NCBI GenBank assembly: GCA_910575605.1 | Contig: CAJTEW010000001.1 | Span: forward strand, 310,001-374,000 | Origin: Lachnospiraceae bacterium | Lineage (GTDB): Bacteria > Bacillota > Clostridia > Lachnospirales > Lachnospiraceae | Direction: 5' to 3' | DNA: 64,000 nt | Translations under genes and position numbers: made by a program | The notes under the pieces: model-generated | The model's input: only the letters and a program-made list of their open reading frames with translations | Told to the model about the DNA's origin: nothing | The model's database searches: none | Part shown: positions 43,738 through 51,934 of the stretch, one piece after another | Numbering within the stretch: the stretch's first letter is position 1 | Layout: each line of letters starts with the position of its first letter

Positions 43738-43775
43738 AGTGCCGGAATCTATAGGATTTCTGGCACTTTTTATAT
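43738..43775 (+). terminator. Terminator of tRNA-Leu
   Basis: AGTGCCGGAATC, loop, GATTTCTGGCACT, then TTTTTATATTTT, starting 18 bases after the tRNA end. Confidence 0.85.
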
Positions 43776-43809
43776 TTTCTATCATTAAAAAGGGGCATAT
43801 CTGCAAAAT

Positions 43810-44215
43810 TTATCCCAACATCTTATACTCCTGAATACCAGTAATTCGTTTCCCTCGGATTCCGGCATAGTCGGCAAGGTTCATTACCTCCGGCAGGCTC
43901 TTGCCATCTTCGGTCTTTACTGCATAAGTAAAGAGCACAAGTGCATTATAATTCCCACCGCTGGCTATAGCCGTCGGTGCCTCTTCCGTGCTGGCCCCGT
44001 TTCCATAGTCCACATCACAAAGTTTTATAATGTGAGTGAAATTGTTTTTTCTTAAAGGATAGTGCACCATATTCTATGGCCGTAGATTTATACTGCTCTG
44101 ATCCACGGATTAATCCCGTTGCTGTTGATATTAATCCGCTGTAGTCACAACAAATCTTTCTCTCTTTATTGCTGTCTGACCACCATACACAATTACTCCC
44201 ATCGCATTTTTTCAT
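43810..44215 (-). pseudogene. Frameshifted Cys-rich hypothetical gene (two overlapping frames)
   Basis: Reading from 44215, one frame gives a Cys-rich 66-residue N-terminus (MKKCDGSNCVWWSDSN and CCDYSG) that ends shortly after a run of six A residues (44045-44050). A +1-shifted frame begins before the run and continues as VDYGNGASTEEAPT, GGNYNALVLFTYAV and LPEVMNLADYAGIRGKR to 43810. Read with one frameshift at the A run they form one protein of about 130 residues. I do not recognise it. A good ribosome site (AAGGAAGGAG) lies upstream, but its nearest ATG opens a six-codon ORF that stops 3 bases before the 44215 ATG. It is an isolated gene beside a tRNA. It may be a decayed gene or one switched by A-run slippage; a sequencing error cannot be excluded. 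Confidence 0.5.
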
Positions 44216-44366
44216 TAACTATTCAACTGTACAGCTCATCTCCTTCCTTATACTTCTATTATAATCCCACCAGCGAAAAAAGCCCAATTCTTTTTTTGAA
44301 TCAGACTTTTTCAGTGCCCTCATATTCAAAGATTCACGGCTTTTTCTTTGCTTGATAATAATCAGC

Positions 44367-44678
44367 TTATCCTTCCTTTTCTATCGTTTCCAGCAAAAAA
44401 CTCACTGGCCGGAATCCGTCGTTGCAGGAAATCATCGCTGATTTTTTATTTTTCATCCACCCATCATAAAAATTCTCCCCACCATGGGCAAGTGCCATGA
44501 CAAAGGCCGAAATACTCTCCCACGCACTCTCGCAGAACCCTTCCGGTCTCTGCCATCCATTAGCAGTAAATTCCTGTCCCACCTGCATAGCGCAGGCATG
44601 TGTAATGGGGTTTTCATATTTTTCTATCAAATCCTCATAGCACGCCATTTTCATCACCGTAATCCTCACTTTTTTCAT
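44367..44678 (-). CDS. TIGR04076 family small protein
   Basis: A 103-residue protein matching the TIGR04076 family (KVRITVMK start, GQEFTANG, PEGFCESAWESISAFVMALAHGG). Function unknown; the conserved Cys residues suggest metal or redox chemistry. It has a strong AAGGAGG site and lies 57 bases downstream of the LysA-type gene, probably in the same transcript. Confidence 0.82.
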   Translation of the reverse strand: MKKVRITVMKMACYEDLIEKYENPITHACAMQVGQEFTANGWQRPEGFCESAWESISAFVMALAHGGENFYDGWMKNKKSAMISCNDGFRPVSFLLETIEKEG

Positions 44679-44735
44679 AGACTTCCTCCTTAAAATATTT
44701 AAAGGACCGTATTCCTACAGCCCTTAAACACAAAA

Positions 44736-46007
44736 CTATCTTATCAGCTTTTTTCCAATCTCAAAGCAGTCAAAAGTTGCAAAATAATCTGCCGGAGTCT
44801 CCGCCCTGCGGATAAGATTCGTGCCTCCGTCCTCCCTTAAAAGAATTTCTGCTGATTTTAGTTTTCCATTATAATTATATCCCATTGCAAACCCATGTGC
44901 CCCCGTATCATGAATCACCAACAGATCACCCATGTCAATCTTCGGCAGCATTCTGTCGATAGCAAATTTATCATTATTTTCACACAAGGAACCGACAATA
45001 TCATATTTATGATCGCAGGGAAGATTTTCTTTCCCCATAACTGTAATATGGTGGTATGCTCCATACATGGCAGGACGCATAAGGTTTACCGCGCAGGCAT
45101 CCACACCGATATATTCCTTATGGGTATGCTTCTCATGAACCGCCCTTGTCACAAGACAGCCGTAAGGCCCCATCATATAACGGCCCAGCTCTGTATAAAT
45201 TTCCACATCCCCCATACCGGCAGGTACAAGCACCTCCTCATAAACTCTCCTCACTCCATCACCAATCACCCGTATATCATTGGGCTCCTGATCCGGAGTA
45301 TAGGGTATCCCGATGCCGCCTGAAAGGTTAATAAATTTTATATGTACGCCCGTCTCCTTCTTTAGCTTCACCGCCACTTCAAAAAGAATTTTCGCCAGCA
45401 TTGGGTAGTACTCATTCGTCACTGTATTGCTTGCAAGAAACGCATGAATGCCAAACTCCGCCGCCCCTTTTCCTTTAAGGATGCGAAAGGCTTCAAAAAG
45501 CTGTTCCGTCGTCATGCCGTATTTGGAATCTCCGGGATTATCCATAATATCGTTACTGATTTTAAACAGTCCTCCCGGATTGTATCTGCAGCTGATGGTC
45601 TTCGGAATATACCCAATCGTCTCCTCCAAAAAATCAATATGGGTAATATCGTCCAGATTAATAATCGCACCTAGCTTTTCCGCATACACATATTCCTCCG
45701 CCGGCGTATCATTTGAAGAAAACATAATATCTTCCCCCCATGCCCCGACTGCCTCCGACAGCATCAGCTCCGTATAGGAAGAACAGTCGCAGCCACAGCC
45801 ATACTCCCTTAAAATATCAATGAGATATGGATTTGGCGTCGCCTTGACTGCAAAATATTCCTTATATCCCTTATTCCATGCAAACGCTTCCTTCAGTGCC
45901 TTTATATTTTCCCGGATCCCTTTCTCATCATATAGATGAAAAGGGGTGGGATATTCCCTTACAATTTCTTCCACCTTGGCTTTATCCACAAATGGCTGTT
46001 TTTTCAT
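44736..46007 (-). CDS. lysA: Diaminopimelate decarboxylase-like PLP enzyme (group IV decarboxylase)
   Basis: A 423-residue fold-type III PLP enzyme. YFAVKATPNP holds the PLP-binding Lys, INLSGGIGIPY the glycine loop, and TELGRYMMGPYG plus GAHGFAMGYNYNGK the C-terminal active-site parts. Decarboxylating meso-diaminopimelate gives lysine. ATG at 46007 follows GGAGGAG; the longer reading from 46103 overlaps the TrmB gene. The gene is alone, without other lysine genes, and is controlled with a TrmB regulator, so a related substrate (a D- or diamino acid) is possible. Confidence 0.85.
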   Translation of the reverse strand: MKKQPFVDKAKVEEIVREYPTPFHLYDEKGIRENIKALKEAFAWNKGYKEYFAVKATPNPYLIDILREYGCGCDCSSYTELMLSEAVGAWGEDIMFSSNDTPAEEYVYAEKLGAIINLDDITHIDFLEETIGYIPKTISCRYNPGGLFKISNDIMDNPGDSKYGMTTEQLFEAFRILKGKGAAEFGIHAFLASNTVTNEYYPMLAKILFEVAVKLKKETGVHIKFINLSGGIGIPYTPDQEPNDIRVIGDGVRRVYEEVLVPAGMGDVEIYTELGRYMMGPYGCLVTRAVHEKHTHKEYIGVDACAVNLMRPAMYGAYHHITVMGKENLPCDHKYDIVGSLCENNDKFAIDRMLPKIDMGDLLVIHDTGAHGFAMGYNYNGKLKSAEILLREDGGTNLIRRAETPADYFATFDCFEIGKKLIR

Positions 46008-46008
46008 C

Positions 46009-46719
46009 TTACTGATTCTCCTCCTGCATCGCAAATAATTTAATTTCATTCGCAAGGGCCCTCTTATAGAGTTCCACGAAATTCTTCTGTCCTGAATATA
46101 CACAAGTATTCATGCTGCCCTCCCCATATTCTCCGGTCAGCACATACCTTGAATCCGCAATCACGCCAATCTGCATCTCCCTTGCAGAGCCGACATATAC
46201 CTTCGCATTTCCGAAACTTACTGGCTGGTCTGTAATAATTACCACCCGTTTCCTGTCCCGGATAAGTTTTTCAAACTCGTCAACAAACAAAAGCAGGTAA
46301 TTACTGGTGCAGGATATATATACCCTCTCCTTGGTCTTAAGCAGAAGATTGCGTACCTTATCCAGTATATGCTGGGCGCCCTCGATCGTAATGTACCCGT
46401 CTACATAAGTTTTCTCCTCCGGCAGATGGGCATTCAGCCACTGCATATGTACTTCCAGCCTGCGAATACGGTTTTTACAAAATTCATCCAAAGGGACCGG
46501 CGCATATTTTCGCGTTGTTCCTTCCTCCACCAGATAGGACGCTCCCTTTTCTGTCATACTTGCCAGGGAATTGTAGGCATTAGACCTTGAAATTCCAAGC
46601 TGCTTTGCAACCTCATAGCCTGTAATTTTGCCTTCGCGAAGAATGCATTCATATATCCCTGCCTCCTGCCTCGTAAGGTCAAATTCCATCAAACGCTCTA
46701 CAAATGTTTCTCCTGCCAT
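46009..46719 (-). CDS. TrmB-family transcriptional regulator
   Basis: A 236-residue protein. The N-terminal winged helix (ECILREGKITGYEVAKQLGISRSNAYNSLASMTEKG) is typical of TrmB, and the C-terminal half has the effector-binding/PLD-like fold (RVYISCTSNYLLLFVDEFEKLIRDRKR region). TrmB regulators usually sense sugars or metabolites. The stop lies 1 base before the LysA start. It is preceded by a strong promoter and a 22-base palindrome in the leader. Confidence 0.88.
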   Translation of the reverse strand: MAGETFVERLMEFDLTRQEAGIYECILREGKITGYEVAKQLGISRSNAYNSLASMTEKGASYLVEEGTTRKYAPVPLDEFCKNRIRRLEVHMQWLNAHLPEEKTYVDGYITIEGAQHILDKVRNLLLKTKERVYISCTSNYLLLFVDEFEKLIRDRKRVVIITDQPVSFGNAKVYVGSAREMQIGVIADSRYVLTGEYGEGSMNTCVYSGQKNFVELYKRALANEIKLFAMQEENQ

Positions 46720-46738
46720 GTTCTCTCACGCACCTGCA

Positions 46739-46760
46739 GGCAGTCTGAATACAGACTGCC
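46739..46760. promoter_or_regulatory. Perfect 22-base palindrome in the TrmB leader
   Basis: GGCAGTCTG, AATA, CAGACTGCC, located 19 bases before the TrmB ATG and downstream of its promoter. A candidate autorepression operator. It has no T run in the direction of transcription, so it is not a terminator of this operon. Confidence 0.6.
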
Positions 46761-46796
46761 CCTTTTTCAGCCTTTCTAGTAGTTCTTTCACGGAAC

Positions 46797-46825
46797 ACTA
46801 TATAGTATTGTTTCTCATATGTCAA
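46797..46825 (-). promoter_or_regulatory. Promoter of the TrmB-lysA operon
   Basis: TTGACA (46820-46825), a 17-base spacer and TATAGT (46797-46802). Confidence 0.75.
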
Positions 46826-46864
46826 TATATTTTTTATTGCGGCACAAGATACCGTCAGCTGTTG

Positions 46865-47995
46865 TTATCCCTGCATCTGCAGAAGCTTGCTCTTAAGCTC
46901 ATTTTCCAAACGAAGCATCTCTGCTTCTGCCTCTCTCCTCTTCTGCCGGCCCTCTGCCTGAATCTGCATCACCTCGTCAAAGGTAGCAATCAACGCTTCA
47001 TTGGTCTGTCTTAAGGTATCCATCTCTATAATTCCCCGCTCTGACTCCCTTGCCGTATCAACAGTCGCCATCTTAAGCTTCTGGGCATTTTTCTTCAAAA
47101 GCTCATTTGTCATATCCGTTACTTCCCGCTGGGCAGCCGCCGCCTGCGCAGAATGTTCCACACCCAGAGCCAGCACCATCTGGCTCTTCCATAGAGGAAC
47201 GGTATTAACAATCGTGGACTGTATCTTTTCCGCCATCAGTGTATCATTGCTCTGAATCAAACGAATCTGAGGTGCTGTCTGCATGGATACTGTCTTTGTA
47301 AGCTCTAGGTCATGAATTTTCTTTTCAAAACGATTACACATAGAATCCAAATCTCTTGCTGCCTGGGCATCCTCTGCAAGGCCGCTCGTCTGTGCCTTTC
47401 TAAGAAGCTCTGGAAGCTCAGTATTTCTCACCTGTTCAAGCTTTTTCTTTCCTGCAAGTACATACATGGAAAGCTCCTTAAAATAAGTCAGGTTCAATTC
47501 ATACATCTTATCCAGTATAGCAATATCTTTTAAAAGCTGTACCTGATGATTTTCAAGCACCTTACATATCTGGTTGATATTTGTCTCCGCCTTGGCATAC
47601 TTTGCTTTCATAGACTGAATTTTATTGGAAGTCTTTTTAAAAATGCCGAGAAATCCCTTCTCTTCTTCCTCTTCGTCAAAGCTTTTAAGCTCCTTCACCA
47701 CATTCGAAAGCAGTTCTCCCACTTCTCCTAAGTCTTTTGTCTTTACATTTTCAAGAGCGCCCTCTGAAAAATCCGCCATTTTCTTTTGGGTTCCTACGCC
47801 ATAATTCAAGATCGCCGTGGAGTCTGCAAGGTCAATCTTCTGTACAAAAGCCTCCACAGTCCTTCGTTCTTCCGCCGACAGGATGCTGTCGTTAAATATT
47901 TCTTTTTTCTCTGCTGCTGTAACCGGCTTTGCTTCCTCCTTAAAAGGTTCCAGCGTAAGCTCTGGAACTGCTGCCAATTCTTCAAACTCATTCAT
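46865..47995 (-). CDS. TelA-family toxic anion resistance protein
   Basis: A 376-residue, largely helical and coiled-coil protein of the TelA/KlaA family, named for tellurite resistance but with no defined biochemical role. TelA-like blocks include KQLLKDIAILDKMYELNL-type helices, the MQTAPQIRLIQSNDTLMAEKIQ region and VPLWKSQMVLALG. ATG at 47995 has GGAGAG 7 bases upstream; the 48010 reading overlaps it. It follows XpaC by 21 bases; the same pair (xpaC-yaaN) occurs in Bacillus. Confidence 0.9.
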   Translation of the reverse strand: MNEFEELAAVPELTLEPFKEEAKPVTAAEKKEIFNDSILSAEERRTVEAFVQKIDLADSTAILNYGVGTQKKMADFSEGALENVKTKDLGEVGELLSNVVKELKSFDEEEEEKGFLGIFKKTSNKIQSMKAKYAKAETNINQICKVLENHQVQLLKDIAILDKMYELNLTYFKELSMYVLAGKKKLEQVRNTELPELLRKAQTSGLAEDAQAARDLDSMCNRFEKKIHDLELTKTVSMQTAPQIRLIQSNDTLMAEKIQSTIVNTVPLWKSQMVLALGVEHSAQAAAAQREVTDMTNELLKKNAQKLKMATVDTARESERGIIEMDTLRQTNEALIATFDEVMQIQAEGRQKRREAEAEMLRLENELKSKLLQMQG

Positions 47996-48016
47996 TTTGC
48001 GTCTCTCCATCCTTTT

Positions 48017-49300
48017 TTATTTTTTAAGCGCGTCTTCTGTAAGCCCGTCCTGCGCAAGCATGGTACGGAGCACGGATATGTCTGTGGATACATCCCACGC
48101 AGTATCCTGAAACAAATCATCTAAAAGCTTTTCAAAGGCACTGCTTAACGTATCCAGCGTCGCTTCAATCTCCACCTTTGAGGAACGGATATTCTCACCA
48201 TCTACCGGCTGAGCATCAAGCTCCTTATACGCCTCTAAAAGCTTAATAGTCGTAGGAAGATAATATTCCATCATACGCCTGATGTCATCCACTGCCTCAG
48301 GATCCTGCTCCACCCGGTCAAAAATCCTGTCAATGACTGTCTCCATGCGGGAAATTTTTGCAGAAATCTCCACCCCGGGGATCGCGTCATTACAGGCATG
48401 TATCTTCTGGATATATGCGTCCCCTTCCTCTATAATTTTCCGCACCTCGGGGGAAAGCTTCTGGCTGTACTCCTCATCTTTTTTTTGCTTCTCCTTACTA
48501 CCCTGCTTTTGGTCATCTATATTTTTCTTTCTATCCTCCTCAATTCTAAGGTACTGGTGATACATATTATGACTGACGATAAGACAGGTCTTCTGCTCAT
48601 CTAAATGACCCTGCAGAAACCATCCACTCCTTAACATCTGTTCCAAATCCTTAAGTACATATTTTACATTCCTGCTGGTGCCTTCTGCAAGCTCCCGGAT
48701 ATTACAGTACTCCCTGCTTCCGAGAATCCTTATATATGCCCGGAACCTCTTTACACGCCCTCTTAAGACTGAACCCCACTGGCTGACTGCAAAGCCAGAA
48801 ACACTGAACACAAGAAAAATAGCAAGAATAATAATACCCGGAATGCCTATACTCCCGTCAACTGCCATGCCAATCATACAAAGCAGAAGAAACACAAAGC
48901 AAACTCCACCGAAAATTGCTCCTAAAGCTGTCATTACTGTACCGCCTGCAGCGACTGAGGTCACACTCCGATACAATTCCAGCATGTTTTTTTGACGTAC
49001 TTTTCGGAGGGGTGCCTGTCCGCTGTTGGAATACCCCTGCCTGTAAATACCCTGTCCCTTCATCGGTCCATTGGGCGGCACCTGTCTGTAATACGGCCCT
49101 GTCTGCGCATAAGGGCCTCCTGTATTTCCTGCACGGTCCGCTTTTCCTGCGCCCCGCAGGTTCTTTGCAATGCCATCCACTGCATTGTTAATAGTATTTG
49201 TTATCGTCTGGTTTAACTTATTATAATCCTGGGCATCTATGGCATCCTGTACCGTCTTTCTTATCTCTTCTCCAAATTTTTCCCAATCACGATTTATCAT
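48017..49300 (-). CDS. XpaC family protein (5-bromo-4-chloroindolyl phosphate hydrolysis)
   Basis: A 427-residue protein. An N-terminal helical segment and Gly/Pro/Tyr-rich linker (about 50-100) lead to two membrane spans (about 117-170), then a small winged-helix-like region (NIRELAEGTSRNVKYVLKDLEQML) and a C-terminal XpaC helical domain that pairs with TelA in many Firmicutes. Named after a Bacillus gene affecting X-phos hydrolysis; the molecular function is unknown, with envelope stress suspected. Confidence 0.85.
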   Translation of the reverse strand: MINRDWEKFGEEIRKTVQDAIDAQDYNKLNQTITNTINNAVDGIAKNLRGAGKADRAGNTGGPYAQTGPYYRQVPPNGPMKGQGIYRQGYSNSGQAPLRKVRQKNMLELYRSVTSVAAGGTVMTALGAIFGGVCFVFLLLCMIGMAVDGSIGIPGIIILAIFLVFSVSGFAVSQWGSVLRGRVKRFRAYIRILGSREYCNIRELAEGTSRNVKYVLKDLEQMLRSGWFLQGHLDEQKTCLIVSHNMYHQYLRIEEDRKKNIDDQKQGSKEKQKKDEEYSQKLSPEVRKIIEEGDAYIQKIHACNDAIPGVEISAKISRMETVIDRIFDRVEQDPEAVDDIRRMMEYYLPTTIKLLEAYKELDAQPVDGENIRSSKVEIEATLDTLSSAFEKLLDDLFQDTAWDVSTDISVLRTMLAQDGLTEDALKK

Positions 49301-49348
49301 TTTTGTCCACCAAAGCCGTCATCCTTTAATCTCCTGGTTACGTGGCAT

Positions 49349-50785
49349 TTACTCTACCACCGTTATCTTCATCATATTGCTGACTCCCATCTTCTGCCCG
49401 CCAATTGTTGGGGACGGAATACCAGCCGTCAGTACTACCACATCTCCTGTCTCCGCAATCTGCTTTGCACATACAAGCTCTATGGCGCTGTTACAGATCT
49501 CATCCGTGGACCTTGCCTCTATAGATTTGAGCGGCCTTACTCCCCAGTATATCTGCATCCTCCGGAGTGTCTCCTCACTGGGAGACACTCCGATAATCTC
49601 AGTCTTAGGTTTAAATTTTGATACGACTCTTGCCGTTGCCCCTGTCACTGTAGGCGTAATAATACATTTTGCCCCCATATTCGATGCCGTTGTAACCGTA
49701 GCATGGGCAAGGGCGCTTGACGCACTCTTCATGTGCTGCTCCTGTGCCTTCTCAAGCATCTGCTTATAGTCCAGATGCTCTTCTGTATTCTCCACAATAT
49801 GTACCATCATCTTAAGAGCCTCTGCCGGGTATTTTCCTGCTGCCGTCTCACCAGACAACATAACCGCATCTGTCCCGTCATAGACTGCATTTGCAACGTC
49901 TGTCACCTCTGCCCTGGTGGGACGTGGATTGCGCATCATAGAATCTAACATCTGAGTTGCCGTAATTACCGGCTTGTAGTTGTCGTTACAGGTCTGAATC
50001 AGGAACTTCTGAAGATACGGAACCTCCTCTGCCGGTATCTCAACACCCAAGTCTCCTCTGGCTACCATAACCCCGTCTGCACATCTTACAATCTCTTCAA
50101 TATTACGGATTCCCTCTGCATTTTCAATTTTAGCAATAATCGGAATATACGGCGCATTGCATTCCTTAAGGAAAGAACGGATTTCTAAAATACACTCTGC
50201 ATTGCGCACAAAGGATGCGGCGATAAAGTCAATCTTCTGGGCAACACCAAATCTGATATCCTCCCTGTCCTTATCCGTAATTGCAGGAAGCCTTACCGGA
50301 ACATTGGGAACATTCACACCTTTCCGCTCTCCTAGCTCTCCACCGTTTATAATCCTGCAGACAATCTCTGTGTCTTGCTTGCTCTTTACCTTAAGCTCAA
50401 TCAATCCGTCGTCAATCAGAATCCTGCTCCCGGCCTGTACATCTTCCACAAGTCCTGGATAAGTAATGGAAACTCTTTTTTCATCTCCTGCAATATTTTC
50501 AGATGTCAAGGTAATAAATTCACCCTCTTTTAAGGACACCCTTTTTCCGTCCTTTAATACACCGGTACGAATTTCCGGTCCCTTAGTATCCAGCAGAATG
50601 GCAATAGGCTTCTTTTCCTCGTCACGAATTCTCTTTAACCTGTCCATACGGATTTTCTGCTCCTCATGGGTTCCGTGAGAGAAATTAAACCTGGCTATAT
50701 CCATTCCTCCGCGCACCAGTTTTCTTAAAATCTCCTCGTTGTCAGAGCCCGGCCCCATTGTACAGATAATCTTTGTTTTTTTCAT
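49349..50785 (-). CDS. pyk: Pyruvate kinase
   Basis: A 478-residue glycolytic enzyme making pyruvate and ATP from PEP. Visible: KIICTMGPGS, RFNFSHGTHEEQ, LLDTKGPEIRTG, the metal/PEP site IAKIENAEGI, MVARGDLGVEI and ATQMLDSMMRNPRPTRAE. It is the short A-B-C domain form, without the extra PEP-utiliser-like C-terminus common in Firmicutes. It sits 42 bases after the rhomboid-like gene and 48 before xpaC. Confidence 0.96.
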   Translation of the reverse strand: MKKTKIICTMGPGSDNEEILRKLVRGGMDIARFNFSHGTHEEQKIRMDRLKRIRDEEKKPIAILLDTKGPEIRTGVLKDGKRVSLKEGEFITLTSENIAGDEKRVSITYPGLVEDVQAGSRILIDDGLIELKVKSKQDTEIVCRIINGGELGERKGVNVPNVPVRLPAITDKDREDIRFGVAQKIDFIAASFVRNAECILEIRSFLKECNAPYIPIIAKIENAEGIRNIEEIVRCADGVMVARGDLGVEIPAEEVPYLQKFLIQTCNDNYKPVITATQMLDSMMRNPRPTRAEVTDVANAVYDGTDAVMLSGETAAGKYPAEALKMMVHIVENTEEHLDYKQMLEKAQEQHMKSASSALAHATVTTASNMGAKCIITPTVTGATARVVSKFKPKTEIIGVSPSEETLRRMQIYWGVRPLKSIEARSTDEICNSAIELVCAKQIAETGDVVVLTAGIPSPTIGGQKMGVSNMMKITVVE

Positions 50786-50827
50786 CTTATACTCTTCCTT
50801 TCTCTTTCTTACTATAAGCAGATTCTC

Positions 50828-51694
50828 TTATTTTACATGTGTATGCGTAAACAAATGATCCTGACAATATTCATAATTTCCGTTACACTTAGAGCAATAA
50901 CGGAACTCAAGATTCGAATCGTCCAAATCTGTACGGCCGCAGACAGCGCACCTGTGGGATGCCCCATTTCCATAGTTCATTGTTTTTCTCGCCTGTTTTA
51001 TATTTTTCTTAAATTCATGTTTGCGCTTCATCTGTCTCGGTGTATAAGGACGGACATTCCTTGAGCCTAAGAAAAATATAAGGAAGTTAAGAATCGACAC
51101 TACCGCCGCAACTGCATTTGCCTTATAAATAATTCCAAACACGCTGCCTCCGTATGCAGGAAGAAAAGCCTGCACAACAGCATAAAGAAAATACAAGCCG
51201 TCCAGAAGCGCCAGCCACTTCACCTTAACCGGCAGTATGAAAAACACTAAAAATTCCATATCTGGATAAAGAGCGGCAAAAGCAAAAAACAGCGACATAT
51301 TCAGATACCAGGAGCTCATTGGAAGAGAAAGCCCCATAGCAAAATAGATGATAAACGCCGCAAAAATATGGAAAAACATTCCTGAGAAAAAATATACATT
51401 AAAGCGGAATGTCCCCCACGCCCGTTCAAGCTGTATTCCTATCATATAGTAAAGGTACATTGCAAAAACAATAAAAATCAGGCTGTCTGACGGCGGCTGG
51501 ATGATAAAGGTCAAAAGTCTCCATATCTGCCCATGAAGAACTTCTCCTATATCAAGTGCAAGATACTGGTAGTAAAAGGAGCTGTTTACCATATTCAGCA
51601 CAAAACCCGCACCGTAAAGTATGATGATGTAATACATTAAATTAGGTATTGCATACCTTCCAAATTTTCGTTCTAATTTGTCCAACCAATTCAT
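50828..51694 (-). CDS. Rhomboid-fold membrane protein with C-terminal zinc ribbon
   Basis: A 288-residue protein with six predicted spans (within 20-215). The region LHGQIWRLLTFIIQPP and the following WG-rich helix resemble rhomboid folds, but the GxSG catalytic serine motif is absent (LSLPMSSWYLNM instead), so it is probably a non-catalytic relative. A basic linker leads to a CxxC ... CxxC zinc ribbon (CAVCG and CSKCN). A near-consensus promoter precedes it. The function is unknown. Confidence 0.75.
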   Translation of the reverse strand: MNWLDKLERKFGRYAIPNLMYYIIILYGAGFVLNMVNSSFYYQYLALDIGEVLHGQIWRLLTFIIQPPSDSLIFIVFAMYLYYMIGIQLERAWGTFRFNVYFFSGMFFHIFAAFIIYFAMGLSLPMSSWYLNMSLFFAFAALYPDMEFLVFFILPVKVKWLALLDGLYFLYAVVQAFLPAYGGSVFGIIYKANAVAAVVSILNFLIFFLGSRNVRPYTPRQMKRKHEFKKNIKQARKTMNYGNGASHRCAVCGRTDLDDSNLEFRYCSKCNGNYEYCQDHLFTHTHVK

Positions 51695-51734
51695 AAATAC
51701 GTTCCTGCCTTTTCATATTTCTTGTACTGTAGTA

Positions 51735-51763
51735 ATTCTACCTTTTCGGGAAATGTTTGTCAA
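51735..51763 (-). promoter_or_regulatory. Promoter of the rhomboid-like-pyk-xpaC-telA set
   Basis: TTGACA (51758-51763), a 17-base spacer and TAGAAT (51735-51740), 40 bases before the ATG. Confidence 0.75.
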
Positions 51764-51825
51764 TTCTGCTGTAAAATATTAAAAACTTTTTACGCAGATT
51801 TAATATTTTGGCAATAATTTGTGAA

Positions 51826-51854
51826 TTGTATTTTCACATATTTTGTCGTATAAT
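51826..51854 (+). promoter_or_regulatory. Promoter of the activase-like gene
   Basis: TTGTAT (51826-51831), a 17-base spacer and TATAAT (51849-51854). A small GTGAA/TTCAC repeat (51821-51837) surrounds the -35 and could bind a regulator. Confidence 0.7.
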
Positions 51855-51934
51855 GTTACAGTCATAAATAAGAACACATATTAATAAGTAAAGAATGATA
51901 TAGATTATACCTGAAGATAAGGAGTACATATCTT

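Noticed and set aside
43577-43798. 73-codon minus-strand open frame
   Set aside because: Runs through the tRNA-Leu gene and its terminator on the opposite strand; a common false call.
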